From positions 273,237-337,236 of the forward strand of contig NZ_FWYB01000002.1 of the NCBI RefSeq assembly GCF_900176505.1: a DNA stretch of 64,000 nt, in the 5' to 3' direction. The stretch comes from Pedobacter nyackensis (lineage in GTDB: Bacteria > Bacteroidota > Bacteroidia > Sphingobacteriales > Sphingobacteriaceae). Each line of letters starts with the position of its first letter. The first letter of the stretch is position 1. Below are positions 17,398 through 25,348 of this stretch, piece by piece. The translations under genes and the position numbers were made by a program. Under the pieces are notes generated by a model. It saw only the letters and a program-made list of their open reading frames with translations. It was not told the origin of the DNA and did not search any database.

Positions 17398-19749
17398 ATG
17401 AACTCAAGAAGGAACTTTCTAAAAAAAGCAGCAATATTATCTGGGGCAGCAGGCCTGCCTAATGTAATTCCAATGTCTATCCAAAAGGCAATGGCCATTA
17501 GTGCCGCCCCCGGAAGCACATTTCAGGACGCAGAGCACATTGTGTTTTTAATGCAGGAAAACCGTTCTTTTGATCATATGTTTGGTAAGCTTAAAGGTGT
17601 ACGCGGGTTTAATGACCCCAGAGCTTTTACTTTGCCCGATAAGGATAAGGTATGGCTTCAAAAGGATGAAAAGGGCAATACTTACGCTCCTTTTCATGTA
17701 GACATTAATAAAACGAAGATTACCTGGCAAGGGGGCCTCCCGCACTCCTGGAACGATCAGCTGGCAGCACGTAACCGCGGCAGTTATGATAAATGGGTAC
17801 CAGTAAAAAGTCTGATGTCATTAGGTTATTACGACCGTACTGACGTTCCATTTTATTACGCCATGGCTGATGCCTTTACCATTTGCGACCATCATTTCTG
17901 CTCTTCCTTAACCGGAACCACGCCAAATCGCCTGTTCTTTTGGTCGGGAACCATCAGACCCGAGCAAAACGGAAAATCTGTTGCAGCCGTAAACAATAGC
18001 CAGGCCGAGTCGCGCGATAATGTTTATGTAGACTGGCATACCTTTCCTGAAATTTTAGAAGACCATAACATCAGCTGGAAAATATACCAGAATGAGTTGT
18101 GGACTTCCAATCTGAAAGGCGAAGGCGTAGATGACTGGCTGGGTAACTACGGCGACAATGCCCTTGAATACGTAAAACGCTATAACGTTAAACTTTCCAC
18201 CTATTTCAGAAAAAATGGTGATCACACGGTGAAACCTCCCCTAAGTGCGGAACAAGTCAGGGCCAAATACGACAAGCTATCTTCGAAAGAGAAAAACCTG
18301 ATTGATAAGGCCTTTGCGACCAACATCAGCTCACCAAATAACTACCTTGAGCTTACACCCTTTTCATTTACTGACGATAAAGGACAGGCCCAAACCATGA
18401 ACATACCTAAAGATGATCTGTTTTATCAGTTCAGGTCGGATGTAGATAATGGTAAACTACCTACAGTATCCTGGTTGGTTGCCCCAGAAAAGTTCTCCGA
18501 TCATACCAGTTCCCCTTTGTATGGCACCTGGTATGTGTCTGAAGCTATAGACATCCTAACCAAAAATCCTGAGATCTGGAAAAAGACCATTTTCATTCTT
18601 ACCTATGATGAGAATGATGGTTACTTCGATCATATTCCTCCATATGTACCGCCTAAACCAAATTATGCCGACACGGGAAAGGTTTCTGCCAAAATAGATG
18701 TAGCCGTTGACTATGAATTAAAAAAAGACAGTCCGATTGGTTTGGGATATAGGGTTCCAATGCTCATTGCCTCACCATGGAGCAAAGGTGGCTATGTAAA
18801 TTCTCAGGTATTTGACCATACCTCATGTCTGATGTTTTTAGAGCAGTTTTTAAGTGAAAAGACGGGCAAAACAATAAAAAGCAATAACATCAGTGATTGG
18901 CGTCGGGCAATATGCGGAGATTTAACCTCAGCTTTCCGCCCGGCCTCAGCTGCGCCAACAGCAGTCCCTCCATTGTTGAAAAAAGAAGAGGTCCTGATCA
19001 GCATTAATAATGCTAAGAATAAACCTGCACAGCTTAAACCGGATCCACTAACGAAACAGGAAATAGAAAACCTGACGTATATGCCACAGCAGGAGAAAGG
19101 AACCAAACCGGCCTGTGCATTACCGTACCAATTGTTCTCTGAATGCAGACTAGATACCGGTAAAAAACATATTGAATTACATTTCGAAACAGGGAAAGGA
19201 AATTTCGGACAAAAGACCCTACCTGTAGGAGCTCCTTTTTTAGTGTATACTTCAAATATCTATAAGGGGAAAGCCGGAAAAACCTGGAATTACGCACTGG
19301 CAGCAGGCGATAAATTAACTGATACCATACAGCTGGATCATTTCAGTGAAGAGCTGTACGACCTGAATGTTAGCGGTCCCAATGGATTTTTCCGTCGCTT
19401 TAAAGGGAGCAAGAACGACCCTTTATTGAACATCAGTTGTCTATATCAAATCGGCGGATTTTTCAGCAAAAAACCAACCGGTAACATTGAGCTATTGCTA
19501 GAAAACATCGGCGCAAAAGCGATAGAACTGGAAATTACTGACAACGCTTATAAAAGCATCAGCAAAAAAAACATATCCTTGTCTGCAAAGCAAAAAACTA
19601 AGGTTTTAATCGATTTGAAAGAGAGTTCCTTCTGGTATGATTTTACTGTAAAAGTTGCAGGTATGTCTAACTACAGCAGGCAATATGCAGGTCATGTTGA
19701 AACCGGAGAAGATTCACTAACAGATCCTTTAATGGCTGGTCAGTTGTAG
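17398..19749 (+). CDS. Tat-exported phosphocholine-type phospholipase C
   Basis: 783 residues. The N-terminus has a twin-arginine signal, SRRNFLKKA, and a hydrophobic region, so the folded enzyme is exported by Tat. The catalytic domain shows the bacterial PLC/acid-phosphatase pattern: 'IVFLMQENRSFDHMFG' (about 48-63), 'SLTGTTPNRLFFWSG', and 'YDENDGYFDHIPPP'-like 'YDENDGYFDHIPPYVPP' near 403. Two C-terminal beta domains (DUF756-like) follow from about residue 580. Family members release the phosphorylated head group from phosphatidylcholine or sphingomyelin and can scavenge phosphate. It follows eboF by 99 bp with its own possible promoter; functional connection to ebo is unproven. Confidence 0.92.
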   Translation: MNSRRNFLKKAAILSGAAGLPNVIPMSIQKAMAISAAPGSTFQDAEHIVFLMQENRSFDHMFGKLKGVRGFNDPRAFTLPDKDKVWLQKDEKGNTYAPFHVDINKTKITWQGGLPHSWNDQLAARNRGSYDKWVPVKSLMSLGYYDRTDVPFYYAMADAFTICDHHFCSSLTGTTPNRLFFWSGTIRPEQNGKSVAAVNNSQAESRDNVYVDWHTFPEILEDHNISWKIYQNELWTSNLKGEGVDDWLGNYGDNALEYVKRYNVKLSTYFRKNGDHTVKPPLSAEQVRAKYDKLSSKEKNLIDKAFATNISSPNNYLELTPFSFTDDKGQAQTMNIPKDDLFYQFRSDVDNGKLPTVSWLVAPEKFSDHTSSPLYGTWYVSEAIDILTKNPEIWKKTIFILTYDENDGYFDHIPPYVPPKPNYADTGKVSAKIDVAVDYELKKDSPIGLGYRVPMLIASPWSKGGYVNSQVFDHTSCLMFLEQFLSEKTGKTIKSNNISDWRRAICGDLTSAFRPASAAPTAVPPLLKKEEVLISINNAKNKPAQLKPDPLTKQEIENLTYMPQQEKGTKPACALPYQLFSECRLDTGKKHIELHFETGKGNFGQKTLPVGAPFLVYTSNIYKGKAGKTWNYALAAGDKLTDTIQLDHFSEELYDLNVSGPNGFFRRFKGSKNDPLLNISCLYQIGGFFSKKPTGNIELLLENIGAKAIELEITDNAYKSISKKNISLSAKQKTKVLIDLKESSFWYDFTVKVAGMSNYSRQYAGHVETGEDSLTDPLMAGQL

Positions 19750-19753
19750 CAGA

Positions 19754-19993
19754 TTAAACTGAATCTTCGTGTTTATCAGGATCTAATTGAACCTCTACTT
19801 CATTTACTTTTTTAGCAAAAAAGATGGGGTACAAGAACCATACTGAACCGACTAAAAATAGAACACCGGAAAGTTTTAATACATATATAGCCGATTCTAT
19901 TTTGTTAGCCTCCATAATTTTAAAGGCTATTAATCCTATAATGCCTAAAATGATGATGTATACAGCTTTTTGAAGTCTTAGAACTTTTATCAT
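19754..19993 (-). CDS. Small two-helix membrane protein, unknown
   Basis: 79 residues with two hydrophobic segments (about 10-26 and 39-58) and a charged C-terminus. I do not recognise a family. It lies downstream of the NRAMP-like gene on the same strand with a 68-bp gap and could be the last gene of the pxp operon. Its stop is 5 bp from the stop of the convergent phospholipase gene, leaving no room for a terminator between them. Confidence 0.5.
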   Translation of the reverse strand: MIKVLRLQKAVYIIILGIIGLIAFKIMEANKIESAIYVLKLSGVLFLVGSVWFLYPIFFAKKVNEVEVQLDPDKHEDSV

Positions 19994-20061
19994 AATACGA
20001 GGATTAAGTTAACTCATAGATAATGAACAAAAATCAAACCAACAATATGTAAACAAGTGTT

Positions 20062-21240
20062 TTACAAGAAATACCCCATCATTACATTTATGCTCATATA
20101 GGTCATAATGAATACGATCAGCACACCAAATATGGTTAACCAAATCGGATGTTTGTAATCGCCAACAATTCTGGTTTTATAGGAAGCAAATAAAATTGTT
20201 GCCAGGGTAACCGGCAGAATAAAGCCATTTACTACGCCTGCCATAATCAACAAGCTAACAGGCTTACCTACAAATGCAAAAATGAGGGTAGAGACCATAA
20301 TAAAAATAATGATGACCCTGTTTTCATTTTTAGCGATTGCCGGACTAAATGATTTTATAAACGAAACCGAAGTATAAGCTGAACCAATGACTGAAGTGAT
20401 GGCTGCCGAGAACATCACCAGTCCAAACAACCTGTAGCCGAGGTTGCCTGCTGCCAATTGAAATATCGATCCCGTAGGATTCCCCTGATCAATAACCAAA
20501 CCTTTGCTGATTACGCCCAGCGATGCTAAAAATAGAAATATCCGCACCAATGAAGCGACAGAAACACCCATCACCGCACTGGTGGTTACCAACGGCAAAA
20601 CCCTTTTGCCTTTTATGCCTGCATCAAGCAAACGGTGTCCACCGGAAAAAGTAATGTATCCGCCAACGGTACCACCCACCAGCGTAATGATGGTCATGAG
20701 ATCAATTTTTGCGGGAAGAATGGTTCGTAGTGCCGCCTCAGCAACAGGTGGATTAGTAGTGATGGCGATATAGATGATTACAATGATCATGATAAAACCC
20801 ATCACCTGTGCAAACCTGTCCATCGCTTTCCCCGCTTCTTTAATCATAAAAATAGCAATAGCTATTGCCGCAGATATCAAAGCACCGGTAATAACAGGAA
20901 TGCCAAACAGCGCATTTAGGCCCAAACCTGCCCCGGCAACATTCCCAATATTGAAGGCTAATCCACCGAAAACAATAAGCAGGGAAATAAAGCTGCCCAA
21001 ACCCGGTAGCAATAAGTTTGCGATATCCTGAGCACGCTTTTCCGAAACAGCAATAACCCTCCAGATATTCAGCTGTACACCTATATCAATCAGTATAGAA
21101 GTAAGAATCACGAAACCAAAGCTGGCCCCCAGCGTTTGGGTAAATACAGTCGTTTGTGTTAAAAAACCCGGCCCAATGGCCGATGTAGCCATTAAAAAGG
21201 CCGCGCCTGTTAAAACACTCCAGTTTATTTTTCCATTCAT
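20062..21240 (-). CDS. NRAMP-fold transporter of the 5-oxoprolinase operon
   Basis: 392 residues with about 11 membrane helices and the overall pattern of NRAMP/SLC11 proteins. In classical NRAMP metal importers helix 1 carries Asp-Pro-Gly-Asn; here the matching place reads Gly-Pro-Gly-Phe (residues 23-26), so two metal ligands are lost. It starts 4 bp after the pxpA stop, at the end of pxpB-pxpC-pxpA. The Bacillus pxp region has a comparable NRAMP-like gene (ycsG) beside ycsF. The likely role is import of 5-oxoproline or a related compound rather than Mn2+ or Fe2+; that is inference. Annotation pipelines would probably call it a divalent metal transporter. Confidence 0.75.
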   Translation of the reverse strand: MNGKINWSVLTGAAFLMATSAIGPGFLTQTTVFTQTLGASFGFVILTSILIDIGVQLNIWRVIAVSEKRAQDIANLLLPGLGSFISLLIVFGGLAFNIGNVAGAGLGLNALFGIPVITGALISAAIAIAIFMIKEAGKAMDRFAQVMGFIMIIVIIYIAITTNPPVAEAALRTILPAKIDLMTIITLVGGTVGGYITFSGGHRLLDAGIKGKRVLPLVTTSAVMGVSVASLVRIFLFLASLGVISKGLVIDQGNPTGSIFQLAAGNLGYRLFGLVMFSAAITSVIGSAYTSVSFIKSFSPAIAKNENRVIIIFIMVSTLIFAFVGKPVSLLIMAGVVNGFILPVTLATILFASYKTRIVGDYKHPIWLTIFGVLIVFIMTYMSINVMMGYFL

Positions 21241-21244
21241 ACAG

Positions 21245-22012
21245 CTATGGTGCTTGCAGGTTTATATTTTTCTCTTTAAACAGGTTGTGAATTTTTGCAG
21301 CAAAGCTAGCCGCATGAACTCCATCGCCATGCAGGCATATGGTGTTGGCTTGTATGGCGACATCCGTACCACTTACCGCAGTTACAATCCCTTCTTTTAC
21401 CATACGTAACGATTGTGCTACTGCCATATCTTCATCGGTAATCAATGCATTGGCAGCTCTCCTGGAGGTTAAGGTGCCATTATCCTGATAAGTTCTATCA
21501 GCAAATACTTCATTGGCCACCTGCAAGCCAATGTTACGACCTGCCAGGATCAGCTCACTGCCCGATAGTCCGTACAAAACCAGTTGTGGATTTACTTTAT
21601 AAACAGCTTCTGCAATTGCTTCTGCCAGGTTTTTATGGGTCGCGGCCATATTATAAAGGGCCCCATGGGGTTTTACATGGTGTAGTATCCCGCCTTCTGA
21701 TTGAACAAATCCATTCAGGGCACCTATCTGATACATCACCATATCGTAAGCTTCTTCGGCAATAATGGACATTTCCCTTCGGCCAAAACCTTGCAAATCC
21801 GGCAAGCCCGGGTGCGCACCTATTGCTACATTGTGTTTTAAAGCCAATCTTACCGTCTTTTTCATTACAGCAGGATCACCTGCATGAAAGCCACAAGCAA
21901 TATTTGCAGATGTGATATAAGGAAAAATAGCCTCATCGTTGCCAATCTGGTAGGCACCATAGCTTTCACCCATATCACAGTTTAGATCTACTGTATACCA
22001 GCCGCTATCCAT
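21245..22012 (-). CDS. pxpA: 5-oxoprolinase subunit PxpA (LamB/YcsF family)
   Basis: 255 residues, the normal family length. It has the signature '[13 protein letters not shown]' near the start, then '[12 protein letters not shown]', 'GAHPGLPD' and 'KPHGALYN'. PxpA acts with PxpB and PxpC to open 5-oxo-L-proline (pyroglutamate) to glutamate using ATP, in the cytoplasm; pyroglutamate forms spontaneously from glutamine and glutamate and is toxic. The gene is 5 bp after pxpC and 4 bp before the transporter, so translation is probably coupled across the operon. Confidence 0.95.
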   Translation of the reverse strand: MDSGWYTVDLNCDMGESYGAYQIGNDEAIFPYITSANIACGFHAGDPAVMKKTVRLALKHNVAIGAHPGLPDLQGFGRREMSIIAEEAYDMVMYQIGALNGFVQSEGGILHHVKPHGALYNMAATHKNLAEAIAEAVYKVNPQLVLYGLSGSELILAGRNIGLQVANEVFADRTYQDNGTLTSRRAANALITDEDMAVAQSLRMVKEGIVTAVSGTDVAIQANTICLHGDGVHAASFAAKIHNLFKEKNINLQAP

Positions 22013-22017
22013 AAGCT

Positions 22018-22974
22018 TTATATATGTTTTAGTGTTATTGTTTGTTTTAATTGTTTAAGCTGCATTTCTCGATGGAGCAGCGCCTGGCGGGCTTCCGCTA
22101 AAGTAACTAATTTAAAGCGAATTTGTTGTCCGCTTTTCATTTGCGCAAGCTTGGTCAGGTCGGCCGTAATAACCTGTAATACCCGCGGATAGCCTCCCGT
22201 AGTTTGATGATCTGCCATTAGCAAAATGGCTGCACCATTAGATGTAACCTGTATGGTTCCAAAGGTAACTGCCGAAGAAAGCATTTCCTTAGGTTCAGGC
22301 AACAGTAAAGCCGGCCCCTCCAGTCTATAGCCCATACGGTCGGCCTCTTTAGTGATCAGATAATTATCAGTAAATAAACCGGCTATACTTTGCCCGGTAA
22401 ACAATTCATATTCCGGCCCCTTCATCACGCGGATTTCATTATCACTAAACTCAGGGTATAGCTGCTGGCCTGCCGACCAGTTAAAGACAGCCCCGTTAGG
22501 TTTATATATATTTTTGAAGGGCAATTCATCATCTTTTTTTAGCATTCGCCCCTCGTAGCCGCCAAAACCAGCCTTCAGATAAGTGGAATAGCTTCCCAAT
22601 ACCATGGGCAAATCAAAGCCGCCAAATACAGTAAGATAGCTGCGGCAGCCCGTTATTGCCGATCCAAAACACAGCATAGCGCCTTTAGGTATAAAAACCG
22701 GGCGCCACATTTTTACTGGCTTACCATCCACCATTGGGCTTAGGTTACCACCGGTAATAGCCACCAGCTGATCTGTCTCAAAAAGCAAATTGGGGCCAAG
22801 CAATGTACATTCCAGACCGGCTTCAGCAGCATGGTTTCCTAGCAATAAATTGCCAATTTCAAGTGCCAGGGTATCCATTGCACCGCTCACAATTATACCA
22901 TCCTTGCGGTACCCTTTTCTGCCTAAATCCTGTACTGTTGTTAGCAGTCCTCCTTTTACGACCTTAATCCCCAT
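22018..22974 (-). CDS. pxpC: 5-oxoprolinase subunit PxpC (biotin-dependent carboxyltransferase family)
   Basis: 318 residues from the chosen ATG at 22974. The start is chosen because '[23 protein letters not shown]'-type sequence is where the family begins; the upstream ATG at 23010 would add 12 residues and overlap pxpB by 47 bp instead of 11. Family landmarks are 'VQDLGR' at the N-terminus and '[13 protein letters not shown]' near residue 250. PxpC is the KipA-like subunit of 5-oxoprolinase and works with PxpB. The 11-bp overlap with the pxpB end suggests coupled translation. Confidence 0.93.
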   Translation of the reverse strand: MGIKVVKGGLLTTVQDLGRKGYRKDGIIVSGAMDTLALEIGNLLLGNHAAEAGLECTLLGPNLLFETDQLVAITGGNLSPMVDGKPVKMWRPVFIPKGAMLCFGSAITGCRSYLTVFGGFDLPMVLGSYSTYLKAGFGGYEGRMLKKDDELPFKNIYKPNGAVFNWSAGQQLYPEFSDNEIRVMKGPEYELFTGQSIAGLFTDNYLITKEADRMGYRLEGPALLLPEPKEMLSSAVTFGTIQVTSNGAAILLMADHQTTGGYPRVLQVITADLTKLAQMKSGQQIRFKLVTLAEARQALLHREMQLKQLKQTITLKHI

Positions 22975-23671
22975 TTGCCTGCCCTTTAATTTTGTTAAAT
23001 TCAGCTTCATTTATGGCTACAAAACGCAGTTTATCTCCGGCCTTTAACAAGGCAGGAGGTTGTCGTTCTACATCAAACAGTTTTAAAGGAGTTTGTCCAA
23101 TAATCTGCCATCCCCCAGGTGTCTCAATCGGATAAACTCCGGTTTGCGCACCTGCAATACCGACAGAACCCGCAGCAATTTTGCTTCGTGGCGTTTCCTT
23201 TCTTGGGGTAGCAATTTTTTCATTCATCCCACCCAGATAAGGGAAGCCGGGCGCAAAACCAATCATATATACCAGGTATTCGCCTGCAGTATGTAAAGCA
23301 ATCACTTCAGTTTCGGAAATCCCTGCATGAGTAGCTACATCGGACAGATCCGGCCCCTGTGTACCACCGTATAAAACGGGGATTTCTACTACTGGAGCAT
23401 CCTTTTCTTCAATCCCCTCCATAATTTCCAGCAGCATATCCTGCAACAGGGATTGTGCAGTTTCATAATCAGTAATCAGGGCATCATAAAATATAGTTAC
23501 CGTTGTAAATGCAGGCACATATTCAATAAACCCTTCAAAAGAATAATCTTCCAGAAAGCTACATATGGATGAGATGTGGTGTTGAATACTTTCAGAAATT
23601 TCATTACCCAATTGTATCACAATGGCACTATCTCCCAGAGGATAATACTGAATGGTTTCGACAGCTTTCAT
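22964..23671 (-). CDS. pxpB: 5-oxoprolinase subunit PxpB (KipI family)
   Basis: 235 residues from the internal ATG at 23671; an upstream ATG at 23719 exists in frame but would add 16 residues unlike the family, and the likely promoter and terminator sequences lie in that stretch. The N-terminus 'YYPLGDSAIVIQLG' and the central 'YMIGFAPGFPYLGGM' and 'GSVGIAGAQTGVYP' are strong KipI/PxpB signatures. It is the first gene of the pxpBCA-transporter operon. The Bacillus homologue also inhibits the sporulation kinase KinA, but that role cannot apply here without that kinase. Confidence 0.93.
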   Translation of the reverse strand: MKAVETIQYYPLGDSAIVIQLGNEISESIQHHISSICSFLEDYSFEGFIEYVPAFTTVTIFYDALITDYETAQSLLQDMLLEIMEGIEEKDAPVVEIPVLYGGTQGPDLSDVATHAGISETEVIALHTAGEYLVYMIGFAPGFPYLGGMNEKIATPRKETPRSKIAAGSVGIAGAQTGVYPIETPGGWQIIGQTPLKLFDVERQPPALLKAGDKLRFVAINEAEFNKIKGQANGD

Positions 23672-23717
23672 TCGATTATTTCGTTTGGCACCTTGTAAAG
23701 ATATACAATAAGTATAC

Positions 23718-23753
23718 ACAAAAAAGACCGCACCATGATTAATGATACAGCCC
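23718..23753 (-). terminator. Probable terminator of the DUF937-OmpA gene
   Basis: On the minus strand an 11-bp stem with several G-U pairs (GGGCTGTATCA against TGGTGCGGTCT) closes a 7-base loop and runs into six T. It lies about 20 bp after the stop at 23774. The G-U content makes it weaker than the other terminators in the window. Confidence 0.45.
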
Positions 23754-23773
23754 TTTTTTAATAAGATTATAAG

Positions 23774-25069
23774 CTATTTTTCTGTTACCCGAATATCAAT
23801 GCGTCTGTTTTGCGCCCTTCCTTCCGGAGTATCATTAGTTGCAATAGGATGCTCCTGACCATAACCTTCAGCCGTTAAGCGTTTAGCATCTACCCCCAGT
23901 TTCACCAGCTCGTTCATAGCCGTATTTGCTCTATCATTGGATATTTTCAAATTCAAAGCAGCATCACCGGTATTATCGGTATAACCGCCCATTTTTAAAT
24001 GCACAGCAGGATAAGCCTTTAAAATGGCTGCAATATTTTGAAGCTGCTCATGCGATTCCGCTTTTAGCGTGCTCTTTCCGGTTTCAAAGTATAACCTATC
24101 GAAAGTAAACCAGGTAGTTTTATCAACCGGTTTGCTTGTATCTTCAATAAACGCGATCAACCTGTTCTCCACAGAGTTTTCTGCGATTTTTATTTCCGTA
24201 CCATCAGGTAGCTTTTTACTAATCATAGCACCTAAGTCACGCACAAAATCTCCGGCTTCGTTAAGTGTACCTGCCACAGCGGCCCCTGCAGCTTCCATTC
24301 CGGTTTTCATGGCGTCCGCAGCATCGCTACCTACAGAATCAACATTGGCAGACAAAGAATCCATGGAACTATTCACCTTCGGGCTATTACATCCTTTGCC
24401 CGCAAGCCACCAGATTCCTATGCCTATAATCAATATCGGGATCAGCCATTTAAGGAAGCCGCCACCGGATGACTGAGGAACCTCGTAATTTACATGAGGG
24501 GCTTTAGGAATGTCAACCTTTGGCATACTCAAGTTTGGCATCTTCATGTTAGCCAGCCCTAAAGAATCGTTTAACCCTTGTGGTAAGGCAGCGGTAATTT
24601 CCGACTTATTTTCAAAAATCTTGCCCAATAAATCAGAAACGCTCCATCCTTTACTGCTCATTAATTTTGAAATATATCCGGTAATTAAGGGAACAATCAT
24701 TGCCAGCAAGCCCGAGGCTTTAACTGTACTTAGACCACTTGAGGAGGCTACAGCACCAGTTACAGCGTCTGCGTCATTACCAAACAAACCTCCCAAAAGC
24801 GATTTACCCTTTTCTAATAAAGTGTCCTGATCACTATTTAAAATATCTTCAGGCCTGCCATCAGCACCGGTATTGGTAACACCGGATAATATTTTACCTA
24901 GAAAGCCTGTATTTCCACCAACTCCATTTTTTAAAATGCCTGCTAAAACAGCTGGAATACCGGCAGAAATACCGCTATTTACCTGATCTTCACTTACGCC
25001 TGCTTTCTGACTTAAAGATGAAACGACATCACTGCCTATCCCATTCTTTATCATTTCAATTAAATTCAT
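23774..25069 (-). CDS. DUF937 domain fused to a membrane anchor and an OmpA domain
   Basis: 431 residues from ATG at 25069; an in-frame ATG at 25102 would add 11 residues and is less likely. Residues about 1-160 are a DUF937 (YidB-like) domain with repeated Gly and 'GIPAVLAGILKNG'. A membrane helix follows near 210-225 ('WLIPILIIGIGIWWLAG'). After a flexible Ser/Asp/Ala stretch the C-terminal ~120 residues are OmpA-like, with 'FETGKSTL', 'GGYTDNTGD', 'NLKISNDRA' and 'GYGQEHPI', which bind peptidoglycan. The orientation would put the DUF937 part in the cytoplasm and OmpA in the periplasm. Function unknown; probably envelope anchoring or integrity. Confidence 0.8.
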   Translation of the reverse strand: MNLIEMIKNGIGSDVVSSLSQKAGVSEDQVNSGISAGIPAVLAGILKNGVGGNTGFLGKILSGVTNTGADGRPEDILNSDQDTLLEKGKSLLGGLFGNDADAVTGAVASSSGLSTVKASGLLAMIVPLITGYISKLMSSKGWSVSDLLGKIFENKSEITAALPQGLNDSLGLANMKMPNLSMPKVDIPKAPHVNYEVPQSSGGGFLKWLIPILIIGIGIWWLAGKGCNSPKVNSSMDSLSANVDSVGSDAADAMKTGMEAAGAAVAGTLNEAGDFVRDLGAMISKKLPDGTEIKIAENSVENRLIAFIEDTSKPVDKTTWFTFDRLYFETGKSTLKAESHEQLQNIAAILKAYPAVHLKMGGYTDNTGDAALNLKISNDRANTAMNELVKLGVDAKRLTAEGYGQEHPIATNDTPEGRAQNRRIDIRVTEK

Positions 25070-25311
25070 ATCTATAGTTTTAGGTTTAGAAATTCTAAGC
25101 AAATGCTATTCACCCACACCTTCAACCTCTTTCTGGTACAAAAACAGCACAAGCTGTAAGACACGCAAAACGCTAATAACTTAGTGGTTCAGCGCATATA
25201 TAATAGGGCTATAACAATCTCATATGCAAAAGGTTTGCAAGAAAAAACCCACTTAATTAAACTTATACCATCAGGCATTCAAAAACACTTCAATGTTTCA
25301 TTCTAAAACCT

Positions 25312-25319
25312 TAACTTTG
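25312..25319 (+). promoter_or_regulatory. Possible -7 promoter box of ileS
   Basis: TAACTTTG matches TANNTTTG and lies 29 bp before the ileS ATG. The upstream -33 sequence is not a good TTTG. The rest of the 25070-25348 gap holds no gene or repeat that I could support. Confidence 0.45.
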
Positions 25320-25348
25320 CATCCTTAATTTTTGGAGATACTTGATTG

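Noticed and set aside
24069..24476. 135-codon plus-strand frame inside the DUF937-OmpA gene
   Set aside because: Opposite-strand shadow of a gene with clear domains; no motif of its own.
25223..25241. Small GCAAA-AGG-TTTGC hairpin in the gap before ileS as an attenuator or T-box-like element
   Set aside because: Only five pairs with a three-base loop and none of the T-box conserved sequence; not supportable.
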